From: Zhengitettix transpicula
Lineage: Eukaryota; Arthropoda; Insecta; Orthoptera; Tetrigidae
Length of the DNA: 64,000 bases
Assembly: GCA_037074705.1 (NCBI GenBank)
Contig: JAYJMR010000082.1
Location: 1 to 64,000, forward strand
Reading direction: 5' to 3'
Shown here: positions 39,707 to 52,745 of the stretch, piece after piece
How positions within the stretch are numbered: the stretch's first letter is position 1
Layout: each line of letters opens with the position of its first letter
The notes under the pieces: generated by a model
Seen by the model: the letters and a program-made list of their open reading frames with translations, nothing else
Database searches by the model: none
What the model was told of the DNA's origin: nothing
Program-made: the position numbers and the translations under genes

Positions 39707-42340
39707 GGTGAAATTCCAAACTTGTTGTCGAAACGTCGAAATATTGGGATATTTTAATTAATATTAATGGATTAAGATTTTAGAAGTGCTGGTTTGAGTA
39801 ATTTTTATAAAGAACGTATCATTTATTATGAAATAAGACTTTGTTATTTGAAGATTCTTGGTTGGTGAAATTCCAAACTTGTCGTCGAAACGTCGAAATA
39901 TTGGGATATTTTAATTAATATTAATGGATTAAGATTTTAGAAGTGCTGGTTTGAGTAATTTTTATAAAGAACGTATCATTTATTATGAAATAAGACTTTG
40001 TTATTTGAAGATTCTTGGTTGGTGAAATTCCAAACTTGTCGTCGAAACGTCGAAATATTGGGATATATTAATTAATATTAATGGATTAAGATTTTAGAAG
40101 TGCAGGTTTGAGTAATTTTTATAAAGAACGAGTCATTTATTATGAAATAAGACTTTGTTATTTGAAGATTCTTGGTTGGTGAAATTCCAAACTTGTCGTC
40201 GAAACGTCGAAATATTACGATATATTAATTAATATTAATGGATTAAGATTTTAGAAGAGCTGGTTTGAGTAATTTTTATAAAGAACGAGTCATTTATTAT
40301 GAAATAAGACTTTGTTATTTGAAGATTCTTGGTTGGTGAAATTCCAAACTTGTTGTCGAAACGTCGAAATATTACGATATATTAATTAATATTAATGGAT
40401 TAAGATTTTAGAAGTGCAGGTTTGAGTAATTTTTATAAAGAACGAGTCATTTATTATGAAATAAGACTTTGTTATTTGAAGATTCTTGGTTGGTGAAATT
40501 CCAAACTTGTCGTCGAAACGTCGAAATATTACGATATATTAATTAATATTAATGGATTAAGATTTTAGAAGTGCTGGTTTGAGTAATTTTTATAAAGAAC
40601 GAGTCATTTATTATGAAATAAGACTTTGTTATTTGAAGATTCTTGGTTGGTGAAATTCCAAACTTGTCGTCGAAACGTCGAAATATTGGGATATATTAAT
40701 TAATATTAATGGATTAAGATTTTAGAAGTGCAGGTTTGAGTAATTTTTATAAAGAACGAGTCATTTATTATGAAATAAGACTTTGTTATTTGAAGATTCT
40801 TGGTTGGTGAAATTCCAAACTTGTCGTCGAAACGTCGAAATATTACGATATATTAATTAATATTAATGGATTAAGATTTTAGAAGAGCTGGTTTGAGTAA
40901 TTTTTATAAAGAACGAGTCATTTATTATGAAATAAGACTTTGTTATTTGAAGATTCTTGGTTGGTGAAATTCCAAACTTGTTGTCGAAACGTCGAAATAT
41001 TACGATATATTAATTAATATTAATGGATTAAGATTTTAGAAGTGCAGGTTTGAGTAATTTTTATAAAGAACGAGTCATTTATTATGAAATAAGACTTTGT
41101 TATTTGAAGATTCTTGGTTGGTGAAATTCCAAACTTGTCGTCGAAACGTCGAAATATTACGATATATTAATTAGAATTAATAGATTAAGATTTTAGAAGT
41201 GCAGGTTTGACTAATTTTTATAAAGAACGTATCATTTATTATGAAATAAGACTTTGTTATTTGAAGATTCTTGGTTGGTGAAATTCCAAACTTGTCGTCG
41301 AAACGTCGAAATATTGGGATATTTTAATTAATATTAATGGATTAAGATTTTAGAAGTGCTGGTTTGAGTAATTTTTATAAAGAACGTATCATTTATTATG
41401 AAATAAGACTTTGTTATTTGAAGATTCTTGGTTGGTGAAATTCCAAACTTGTCGTCGAAACGTCGAAATATTGGGATATTTTAATTAATATTAATGGATT
41501 AAGATTTTAGAAGTGCTGGTTTGAGTAATTTTTATAAAGAACGTATCATTTATTATGAAATAAGACTTTGTTATTTGAAGATTCTTGGTTGGTGAAATTC
41601 CAAACTTGTCGTCGAAACGTCGAAATATTGGGATATATTAATTAATATTAATGGATTAAGATTTTAGAAGTGCAGGTTTGAGTAATTTTTATAAAGAACG
41701 AGTCATTTATTATGAAATAAGACTTTGTTATTTGAAGATTCTTGGTTGGTGAAATTCCAAACTTGTCGTCGAAACGTCGAAATATTACGATATATTAATT
41801 AATATTAATGGATTAAGATTTTAGAAGAGCTGGTTTGAGTAATTTTTATAAAGAACGAGTCATTTATTATGAAATAAGACTTTGTTATTTGAAGATTCTT
41901 GGTTGGTGAAATTCCAAACTTGTTGTCGAAACGTCGAAATATTACGATATATTAATTAATATTAATGGATTAAGATTTTAGAAGTGCAGGTTTGAGTAAT
42001 TTTTATAAAGAACGAGTCATTTATTATGAAATAAGACTTTGTTATTTGAAGATTCTTGGTTGGTGAAATTCCAAACTTGTCGTCGAAACGTCGAAATATT
42101 ACGATATATTAATTAATATTAATGGATTAAGATTTTAGAAGTGCTGGTTTGAGTAATTTTTATAAAGAACGAGTCATTTATTATGAAATAAGACTTTGTT
42201 ATTTGAAGATTCTTGGTTGGTGAAATTCCAAACTTGTCGTCGAAACGTCGAAATATTGGGATATATTAATTAATATTAATGGATTAAGATTTTAGAAGTG
42301 CAGGTTTGAGTAATTTTTATAAAGAACGAGTCATTTATTA
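39707..42340 (+). repeat. 10-unit duplication marked by 'gaagagctgg'
   Basis: The series GGG+A47T, GGG+A47T, GGG, ACG with 'gaagagctgg' (40,256), C20T/ACG, ACG+T84, GGG recurs 1,570 bp (10 units) later with its marker at 41,826. A further 'gaagagctgg' unit at 40,884 lies four units after the first. The two copies look almost identical, so this is one of the youngest duplications in the window. Confidence 0.78.
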
Positions 42341-43811
42341 TGAAATAAGACTTTGTTATTTGAAGATTCTTGGTTGGTGAAATTCCAAACTTGTCGTCGA
42401 AACGTCGAAATATTGGGATATATTAATTAATATTAATGGATTAAGATTTTAGAAGTGCAGGTTTGAGTAATTTTTATAAAGAACGAGTCATTTATTATGA
42501 AATAAGACTTTGTTATTTGAAGATTCTTGGTTGGTGAAATTCCAAACTTGTCGTCGAAACGTCGAAATATTACGATATATTAATTAATATTAATGGATTA
42601 AGATTTTAGAAGTGCAGGTTTGAGTAATTTTTATAAAGAACGAGTCATTTATTATGAAATAAGACTTTGTTATTTGAAGATTCTTGGTTGGTGAAATTCC
42701 AAACTTGTTGTCGAAACGTCGAAATATTACGATATTTTAATTAATATTAATGGATTAAGATTTTAGAAGTGCAGGTTTGAGTAATTTTTATAAAGAACGA
42801 GTCATTTATTATGAAATAAGACTTTGTTATTTGAAGATTCTTGGTTGGTGAAATTCCAAACTTGTTGTCGAAACGTCGAAATATTACGATATTTTAATTA
42901 ATATTAATGGATTAAGATTTTAGAAGTGCAGGTTTGAGTAATTTTTATAAAGAACGAGTCATTTATTATGAAATAAGACTTTGTTATTTGAAGATTCTTG
43001 GTTGGTGAAATTCCAAACTTGTTGTCGAAACGTCGAAATATTACGATATTTTAATTAATATTAATGGATTAAGATTTTAGAAGTGCAGGTTTGAGTAATT
43101 TTTATAAAGAACGAGTCATTTATTATGAAATAAGACTTTGTTATTTGAAGATTCTTGGTTGGTGAAATTCCAAACTTGTTGTCGAAACGTCGAAATATTA
43201 CGATATTTTAATTAATATTAATGGATTAAGATTTTAGAAGTGCTGGTTTGAGTAATTTTTTTAAAGAACGAGTCATTTATTATGAAATAAGACTTTGTTA
43301 TTTGAAGATTCTTGGTTGGTGAAATTCCAAACTTGTTGTCGAAACGTCGAAATATTACGATATTTTAATTAATATTAATGGATTAAGATTTTAGAAGTGC
43401 AGGTTTGAGTAATTTTTATAAAGAACGAGTCATTTATTATGAAATAAGACTTTGTTATTTGAAGATTCTTGGTTGGTGAAATTCCAAACTTGTTGTCGAA
43501 ACGTCGAAATATTACGATATTTTAATTAATATTAATGGATTAAGATTTTAGAAGTGCAGGTTTGAGTAATTTTTATAAAGAACGAGTCATTTATTATGAA
43601 ATAAGACTTTGTTATTTGAAGATTCTTGGTTGGTGAAATTCCAAACTTGTTGTCGAAACGTCGAAATATTACGATATATTAATTAATATTAATGGATTAA
43701 GATTTTAGAAGTGCTGGTTTGAGTAATTTTTATAAAGAACGAGTCATTTATTATGAAATAAGACTTTGTTATTTGAAGATTCTTGGTTGGTGAAATTCCA
43801 AACTTGTTGTC
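41892..43811 (+). repeat. 43-unit-spaced duplication, right copy
   Basis: This is the counterpart of 35,141-37,060, with the diagnostic 'ttttttttaaag' unit at 43,262. It follows directly on a 10-unit duplication of 39.7-40.8 kb, so two source blocks were joined at a monomer-phase-preserving junction near 41.9-42.3 kb. Confidence 0.78.
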
Positions 43812-46800
43812 GAAACGTCGAAATATTACGATATTTTAATTAATATTAATGGATTAAGATTTTAGAAGTGCTGGTTTGAGTAATTTTAATAAAGAACGAG
43901 TCATTTATTATGAAATAAGGCTTTGTTATTTGAAGATTCTTGGTTGGTGAAATTCCAAACTTGTTGTCGAAACGTCGAAATATTACGATATTTTAATTAA
44001 TATTAATGGATTAAGATTTTAGAAGTGCAGGTTTGAATAATTTTAATAAAGAACGAGTCATTTATTATGAAATAAGACTTTGTTATTTGAAGATTCTTGG
44101 TTGGTGAAATTCCAAACTTGTCGTCGAAACGTCGAAATATTACGATATATTAATTAGTATTAATAGATTAAGATTTTAGAAGTGCAGGTTTGACTAATTT
44201 TTATAAAGAACGAGTCATTTATTATGAAATAAGACTTTGTTATTTGAAGATTCTTGGTTGGTGAAATTCCAAACTTGTTGTCGAAACGTCGAAATATTAC
44301 GATATATTAATTAATATTAATGGATTAAGATTTTAGAAGTGCTGGTTTGAGTAATTTTTATAAAGAACGAGTCATTTATTATGAAATAAGGCTTTGTTAT
44401 TTGAAGATTCTTGGTTGGTGAAATTCCAAACTTGTTGTCGAAACGTCGAAATATTACGATATTTTAATTAATATTAATGGATTAAGATTTTAGAAGTGCA
44501 GGTTTGAATAATTTTAATAAAGAACGAGTCATTTATTATGAAATAAGACTTTGTTATTTGAAGATTCTTGGTTGGTGAAATTCCAAACTTGTCGTCGAAA
44601 CGTCGAAATATTACGATATATTAATTAGTATTGATAGATTAAGATTTTAGAAGTGCAGGTTTGACTAATTTTTATAAAGAACGAGTCATTTATTATGAAA
44701 TAAGACTTTGTTATTTGAAGATTCTTGGTTGGTGAAATTCCAAACTTGTTGTCGAAACGTCGAAATATTACGATATTTTAATTAATATTAATGGATTAAG
44801 ATTTTAGAAGTGCAGGTTTGAGTAATTTTTATAAAGAACGAGTCATTTATTATGAAATAAGACTTTGTTATTTGAAGATTCTTGGTTGGTGAAATTCCAA
44901 ACTTGTTGTCGAAACGTCGAAATATTACGATATTTTAATTAATATTAATGGATTAAGATTTTAGAAGTGCAGGTTTGAGTAATTTTTATAAAGAACGAGT
45001 CATTTATTATGAAATAAGACTTTGTTATTTGAAGATTCTTGGTTGGTGAAATTCCAAACTTGTTGTCGAAACGTCGAAATATTACGATATTTTAATTAAT
45101 ATTAATGGATTAAGATTTTAGAAGTGCAGGTTTGAGTAATTTTTATAAAGAACGAGTCATTTATTATGAAATAAGACTTTGTTATTTGAAGATTCTTGGT
45201 TGGTGAAATTCCAAACTTGTCGTCGAAACGTCGAAATATTACGATATATTAATTAATATTAATGGATTAAGATTTTAGAAGTGCAGGTTTGAGTAATTTT
45301 TATAAAGAACGAGTCATTTATTATGAAATAAGACTTTGTTATTTGAAGATTCTTGGTTGGTGAAATTCCAAACTTGTTGTCGAAACGTCGAAATATTACG
45401 ATATATTAATTAATATTAATGGATTAAGATTTTAGAAGTGCTGGTTTGAGTAATTTTTATAAAGAACGAGTCATTTATTATGAAATAAGACTTTGTTATT
45501 TGAAGATTCTTGGTTGGTGAAATTCCAAACTTGTTGTCGAAACGTCGAAATATTACGATATATTAATTAATATTAATGGATTAAGATTTTAGAAGTGCTG
45601 GTTTGAGTAATTTTTATAAAGAACGAGTCATTTATTATGAAATAAGACTTTGTTATTTGAAGATTCTTGGTTGGTGAAATTCCAAACTTGTCGTCGAAAC
45701 GTCGAAATATTACGATATATTAATTAATATTAATGGATTAAGATTTTAGAAGTGCAGGTTTGAGTAATTTTTATAAAGAACGAGTCATTTATTATGAAAT
45801 AAGACTTTGTTATTTGAAGATTCTTGGTTGGTGAAATTCCAAACTTGTTGTCGAAACGTCGAAATATTACGATATATTAATTAGTATTAATGGATTAAGA
45901 TTTTAGAAGTGCTGGTTTGAGTATTTTTTATAAAGAACGAGTCATTTATTATGAAATAAGACTTTGTTATTTGAAGATTCTTGGTTGGTGAAATTCCAAA
46001 CTTGTCGTCGAAACGTCGAAATATTGGGATATATTAATTAATATTAATAGATTAAGATTTTAGAAGTGCTGGTTTGAGTAATTTTTATAAAGAACGTATC
46101 ATTTATTATGAAATAAGACTTTGTTATTTGAAGATTCTTGGTTGGTGAAATTCCAAACTTGTCGTCGAAACGTCGAAATATTACGATATATTAATTAGTA
46201 TTAATAGATTAAGATTTTAGAAGTGCAGGTTTGACTAATTTTTATAAAGAACGTATCATTTATTATGAAATAAGACTTTGTTATTTGAAGATTCTTGGTT
46301 GGTGAAATTCCAAACTTGTCGTCGAAACGTCGAAATATTGGGATATATTAATTAATATTAATAGATTAAGATTTCAGAAGTGCTGGTTTGAGTAATTTTT
46401 ATAAAGAACGAGTCATTTATTATGAAATAAGACTTTGTTATTTGAAGATTCTTGGTTGGTGAAATTCCAAACTTGTCGTCGAAACGTCGAAATATTACGA
46501 TATATTAATTAGTATTAATAGATTAAGATTTTAGAAGTGCAGGTTTGACTAATTTTTATAAAGAACGTATCATTTATTATGAAATAAGACTTTGTTATTT
46601 GAAGATTCTTGGTTGGTGAAATTCCAAACTTGTCGTCGAAACGTCGAAATATTGGGATATATTAATTAGTATTAATAGATTAAGATTTTAGAAGTGCAGG
46701 TTTGACTAATTTTTATAAAGAACGTATCATTTATTATGAAATAAGACTTTGTTATTTGAAGATTCTTGGTTGGTGAAATTCCAAACTTGTCGTCGAAACG

Positions 46801-48977
46801 TCGAAATATTGGGATATATTAATTAATATTAATAGATTAAGATTTTAGAAGTGCTGGTTTGAGTAATTTTTATAAAGAACGTATCATTTATTATGAAATA
46901 AGACTTTGTTATTTGAAGATTCTTGGTTGGTGAAATTCCAAACTTGTCGTCGAATCGTCGAAATATTACGATATATTAATTAGTATTAATAGATTAAGAT
47001 TTTAGAAGTGCAGGTTTGACTAATTTTTATAAAGAACGTATCATTTATTATGAAATAAGACTTTGTTATTTGAAGATTCTTGGTTGGTGAAATTCCAAAC
47101 TTGTCGTCGAAACGTCGAAATATTGGGATATATTAATTAGTATTAATAGATTAAGATTTTAGAAGTGCAGGTTTGACTAATTTTTATAAAGAACGTATCA
47201 TTTATTATGAAATAAGACTTTGTTATTTGAAGATTCTTGGTTGGTGAAATTCCAAACTTGTCGTCGAAACGTCCAAATATTGGGATATATTAATTAGTAT
47301 TAATAGATTAAGATTTTAGAAGTGCTGGTTTGAGTAATTTTTATAAAGAACGTATCTTTTATTATGAAATAAGACTTTGTTATTTGAAGATTCTTGGTTG
47401 GTGAAATTCCAAACTTGTCGTCGAAACGTCGAAATATTACGATATATTAATTAGTATTAATAGATTAAGATTTTAGAAGTGCAGGTTTGACTAATTTTTA
47501 TAAAGAACGTATCATTTATTATGAAATAAGACTTTGTTATTTGAAGATTCTTGGTTGGTGAAATTCCAAATTTGTCGTCGAAACGTCGAAATATTACGAT
47601 ATATTAATTAGTATTAATAGATTAAGATTTTAGAAGTGCAGGTTTGACTAATTTTTATAAAGAACGTATCATTTATTATGAAATAAGACTTTGTTATTTG
47701 AAGATTCTTGGTTGGTGAAATTCCAAACTTGTCGTCGAAACGTCGAAATATTACGATATATTAATTAATATTAATGGATTAAGATTTTAGAAGTGCAGGT
47801 TTGAGTAATTTTTATAAAGAACGAGTCATTTATTATGAAATAAGACTTTGTTATTTGAAGATTCTTGGTTGGTGAAATTCCAAACTTGTTGTCGAAACGT
47901 CGAAATATTACGATATTTTAATTAATATTAATGGATTAAGATTTTAGAAGTGCAGGTTTGAGTAATTTTTATAAAGAACGAGTCATTTATTATGAAATAA
48001 GACTTTGTTATTTGAAGATTCTTGGTTGGTGAAATTCCAAACTTGTCGTCGAAACGTCGAAATATTACGATATATTAATTAATATTAATGGATTAAGATT
48101 TTAGAAGTGCAGGTTTGAGTAATTTTTATAAAGAACGAGTCATTTATTATGAAATAAGAATTTTGTTATTTGAAGATTCTTGGTTGGTGAAATTCCAAAC
48201 TTGTTGTCGAAACGTCGAAATATTACGATATTTTAATTAATATTAATAGATTAAGATTTTAGAAGTGCTGGTTTGAGTAATTTTTATAAAGAACGTATCA
48301 TTTATTATGAAATAAGACTTTGTTATTTGAAGATTCTTGGTTGGTGAAATTCCAAACTTGTCGTCGAAACGTCGAAATATTACGATATATTAATTAGTAT
48401 TAATAGATTAAGATTTTAGAAGTGCAGGTTTGACTAATTTTTATAAAGAACGTATCATTTATTATGAAATAAGACTTTGTTATTTGAAGATTCTTGGTTG
48501 GTGAAATTCCAAACTTGTCGTCGAAACGTCGAAATATTACGATATATTAATTAATATTAATGGATTAAGATTTTAGAAGTGCAGGTTTGAGTAATTTTTA
48601 TAAAGAACGAGTCATTTATTATGAAATAAGACTTTGTTATTTGAAGATTCTTGGTTGGTGAAATTCCAAACTTGTCGTCGAAACGTCGAAATATTACGAT
48701 ATATTAATTAATATTAATGGATTAAGATTTTAGAAGTGCAGGTTTGAGTAATTTTTATAAAGAACGTATCATTTATTATGAAATAAGACTTTGTTATTTG
48801 AAGATTCTTGGTTGGTGAAATTCCAAACTTGTCGTCGAAACGTCGAAATATTGGGATATATTAATTAATATTAATAGATTAAGATTTTAGAAGTGCTGGT
48901 TTGAGTAATTTTTATAAAGAACGTATCATTTATTATGAAATAAGACTTTGTTATTTGAAGATTCTTGGTTGGTGAAA

Positions 48978-50233
48978 TTCCAAACTTGTCGTCGAAACGT
49001 CGAAATATTACGATATATTAATTAGTATTAATAGATTAAGATTTTAGAAGTGCAGGTTTGACTAAATTTTATAAAGAACGAGTCATTTATTATGAAATAA
49101 GACTTTGTTATTTGAAGATTCTTGGTTGGTGAAATTCCAAACTTGTCGTCGAAACGTCGAAATATTGGGATATATTAATTAATATTAATAGATTAAGATT
49201 TCAGAAGTGCTGGTTTGAGTAATTTTTATAAAGAACGTATCATTTATTATGAAATAAGACTTTGTTATTTGAAGATTCTTGGTTGGTGAAATTCCAAACT
49301 TGTCGTCGAAACGTCAAAATATTGGGATATATTAATTAATATTAATAGATTAAGATTTCAGAAGTGCTGGTTTGAGTAATTTTTATAAAGAACGTATCAT
49401 TTATTATGAAATAAGACTTTGTTATTTGAAGATTCTTAGTTGGTGAAATTCCAAACTTGTCGTCGAAACGTCGAAATATTACGATATATTAATTAGTATT
49501 AATAGATTAAGATTTTAGAAGTGCAGGTTTGACTAATTTTAATAAAGAACGTATCAATTATTATGAAATAATACTTTGTTATTTGAAGATTCTTGGTTGG
49601 TGAAATTCCAAACTTGTCGTCGAAACGTCGAAATATTACGATATATTAATTAGTATTAATAGATTAAGATTTTAGAAGTGCAGGTTTGACTAATTTTTAT
49701 AAAGAACGTATCATTTATTATGAAATAAGACTTTGTTATTTGAAGATTCTTGGTTGGTGAAATTCCAAACTTGTCGTCGAAACGTCGAAATATTCGGATA
49801 TATTAATTAATATTAATAGATTAAGATTTTAGAAGTGCAGGTTTGACTAATTTTTATAAAGAACGTATCATTTATTATGAAATAAGACTTTGTTATTTGA
49901 AGATTCTTGGTTGGTGAAATTCCAAACTTGTCGTCGAAACGTCGAAATATTACGATATATTAATTAGTATTAATAGATTAAGATTTTAGAAGTGCAGGTT
50001 TGACTAATTTTTATAAAGAACGTATCAATTATTATGAAATAAGACTTTGTTATTTGAAGATTCTTGGTTGGTGAAATTCCAAACTTGTCGTCGAAACGTC
50101 GAAATATTACGATATATTAATTAGTATTAATAGATTAAGATTTTAGAAGTGCAGGTTTGACTAATTTTTATAAAGAACGTATCATTTATTATGAAATAAG
50201 ACTTTGTTATTTGAAGATTCTTGGTTGGTGAAA
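48978..50233 (+). repeat. 8-monomer HOR (1,256 bp), copy 1
   Basis: Ordered markers are 'gactaaatttt' (acta at 49,061), GGG+'atttcag', 'acgtcaaaat' (49,315) with 'atttcag', 'cttagttgg' (about 49,435), 'gtatcaatt' with 'aatact' (49,555), a plain ACG unit, and 'attcggat' (49,795). All recur exactly 1,256 bp (8 x 157) further on. The last two units of each copy vary between copies. Confidence 0.85.
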
Positions 50234-51489
50234 TTCCAAACTTGTCGTCGAAACGTCGAAATATTACGATATATTAATTAGTATTAATAGATTAAGATTT
50301 TAGAAGTGCAGGTTTGACTAAATTTTATAAAGAACGAGTCATTTATTATGAAATAAGACTTTGTTATTTGAAGATTCTTGGTTGGTGAAATTCCAAACTT
50401 GTCGTCGAAACGTCGAAATATTGGGATATATTAATTAATATTAATAGATTAAGATTTCAGAAGTGCTGGTTTGAGTAATTTTTATAAAGAACGTATCATT
50501 TATTATGAAATAAGACTTTGTTATTTGAAGATTCTTGGTTGGTGAAATTCCAAACTTGTCGTCGAAACGTCAAAATATTGGGATATATTAATTAATATTA
50601 ATAGATTAAGATTTCAGAAGTGCTGGTTTGAGTAATTTTTATAAAGAACGTATCATTTATTATGAAATAAGACTTTGTTATTTGAAGATTCTTAGTTGGT
50701 GAAATTCCAAACTTGTCGTCGAAACGTCGAAATATTACGATATATTAATTAGTATTAATAGATTAAGATTTTAGAAGTGCAGGTTTGACTAATTTTAATA
50801 AAGAACGTATCAATTATTATGAAATAATACTTTGTTATTTGAAGATTCTTGGTTGGTGAAATTCCAAACTTGTCGTCGAAACGTCGAAATATTACGATAT
50901 ATTAATTAGTATTAATAGATTAAGATTTTAGAAGTGCAGGTTTGACTAATTTTTATAAAGAACGTATCATTTATTATGAAATAAGACTTTGTTATTTGAA
51001 GATTCTTGGTTGGTGAAATTCCAAACTTGTCGTCGAAACGTCGAAATATTCGGATATATTAATTAATATTAATAGATTAAGATTTTAGAAGTGCAGGTTT
51101 GACTAATTTTTATAAAGAACGTATCATTTATTATGAAATAAGACTTTGTTATTTGAAGATTCTTGGTTGGTGAAATTCCAAACTTGTCGTCGAAACGTCG
51201 AAATATTGGGATATATTAATTAATATTAATAGATTAAGATTTCAGAAGTGCTGGTTTGAGTAATTTTTATAAAGAACGTATCATTTATTATGAAATAAGA
51301 CTTTGTTATTTGAAGATTCTTGGTTGGTGAAATTCCAAACTTGTCGTCGAAACGTCGAAATATTACGATATATTAATTAGTATTAATAGATTAAGATTTT
51401 AGAAGTGCTGGTTTGAGTAATTTTTATAAAGAACGTATCATTTATTATGAAATAAGACTTTGTTATTTGAAGATTCTTGGTTGGTGAAA
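50234..51489 (+). repeat. 8-monomer HOR, copy 2
   Basis: Markers are at 50,317, 50,571, 50,811 and 51,051, each 1,256 bp after copy 1. After the 'attcggat' unit this copy has a GGG+'atttcag' unit (51,241) and an ACG+T84 unit, where copy 1 has two plain 'gact' units. The total length stays at eight units, so these were replaced rather than inserted. Confidence 0.85.
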
Positions 51490-52745
51490 TTCCAAACTTG
51501 TCGTCGAAACGTCGAAATATTACGATATATTAATTAGTATTAATAGATTAAGATTTTAGAAGTGCAGGTTTGACTAAATTTTATAAAGAACGAGTCATTT
51601 ATTATGAAATAAGACTTTGTTATTTGAAGATTCTTGGTTGGTGAAATTCCAAACTTGTCGTCGAAACGTCGAAATATTGGGATATATTAATTAATATTAA
51701 TAGATTAAGATTTCAGAAGTGCTGGTTTGAGTAATTTTTATAAAGAACGTATCATTTATTATGAAATAAGACTTTGTTATTTGAAGATTCTTGGTTGGTG
51801 AAATTCCAAACTTGTCGTCGAAACGTCAAAATATTGGGATATATTAATTAATATTAATAGATTAAGATTTCAGAAGTGCTGGTTTGAGTAATTTTTATAA
51901 AGAACGTATCATTTATTATGAAATAAGACTTTGTTATTTGAAGATTCTTGGTTGGTGAAATTCCAAACTTGTCGTCGAAACGTCGAAATATTACGATATA
52001 TTAATTAGTATTAATAGATTAAGATTTTAGAAGTGCAGGTTTGACTAATTTTAATAAAGAACGTATCAATTATTATGAAATAATACTTTGTTATTTGAAG
52101 ATTCTTGGTTGGTGAAATTCCAAACTTGTCGTCGAAACGTCGAAATATTACGATATATTAATTAGTATTAATAGATTAAGATTTTAGAAGTGCAGGTTTG
52201 ACTAATTTTTATAAAGAACGTATCATTTATTATGAAATAAGACTTTGTTATTTGAAGATTCTTGGTTGGTGAAATTCCAAACTTGTCGTCGAAACGTCGA
52301 AATATTCGGATATATTAATTAATATTAATAGATTAAGATTTTAGAAGTGCAGGTTTGACTAATTTTTATAAAGAACGTATCATTTATTATGAAATAAGAC
52401 TTTGTTATTTGAAGATTCTTGGTTGGTGAAATTCCAAACTTGTCGTCGAAACGTCGAAATATTACGATATATTAATTAGTATTAATAGATTAAGATTTTA
52501 GAAGTGCAGGTTTGACTAATTTTTATAAAGAACGTATCAATTATTATGAAATAAGACTTTGTTATTTGAAGATTCTTGGTTGGTGAAATTCCAAACTTGT
52601 CGTCGAAACGTCGAAATATTACGATATATTAATTAGTATTAATAGATTAAGATTTTAGAAGTGCAGGTTTGACTAATTTTTATAAAGAACGTATCATTTA
52701 TTATGAAATAAGACTTTGTTATTTGAAGATTCTTGGTTGGTGAAA
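51490..52745 (+). repeat. 8-monomer HOR, copy 3
   Basis: Markers are at 51,573, 51,827, 52,067 and 52,307, again 1,256 bp after copy 2. It has 'cttggttgg' where copies 1 and 2 have 'cttagttgg'. The units after 'attcggat' resemble copy 1 ('gtatcaatt' at 52,538, 16 units after 50,026). The 'attcggat' unit then recurs at 4 and 3 units (52,935 and 53,406) as the HOR breaks down. Confidence 0.83.

Larger units (their letters stand above)
34055..45986 (+). repeat. Segment G: 76 monomers of nested large duplications, C20T-rich
   Basis: Seventy-six units occupy exactly 76 x 157 bp, so block exchanges kept perfect register. 'ttagaattaat' (aatt at 34,581, 38,977 and 41,175) recurs after 28 and 14 units. 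'agataaag' at 34,119 recurs at 38,515 (28 units). 'gaagagctgg' (39,471, 40,256, 40,884 and 41,826) recurs after 5, 4 and 6 units. 'aattttttttaaag' (taaag at 36,511 and 43,262) recurs after 43 units. C20T with A47T ('attttaatt') dominates 35.9-37.1 and 42.7-45.2 kb. The segment was assembled from overlapping copies of a few source blocks. Confidence 0.85.
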
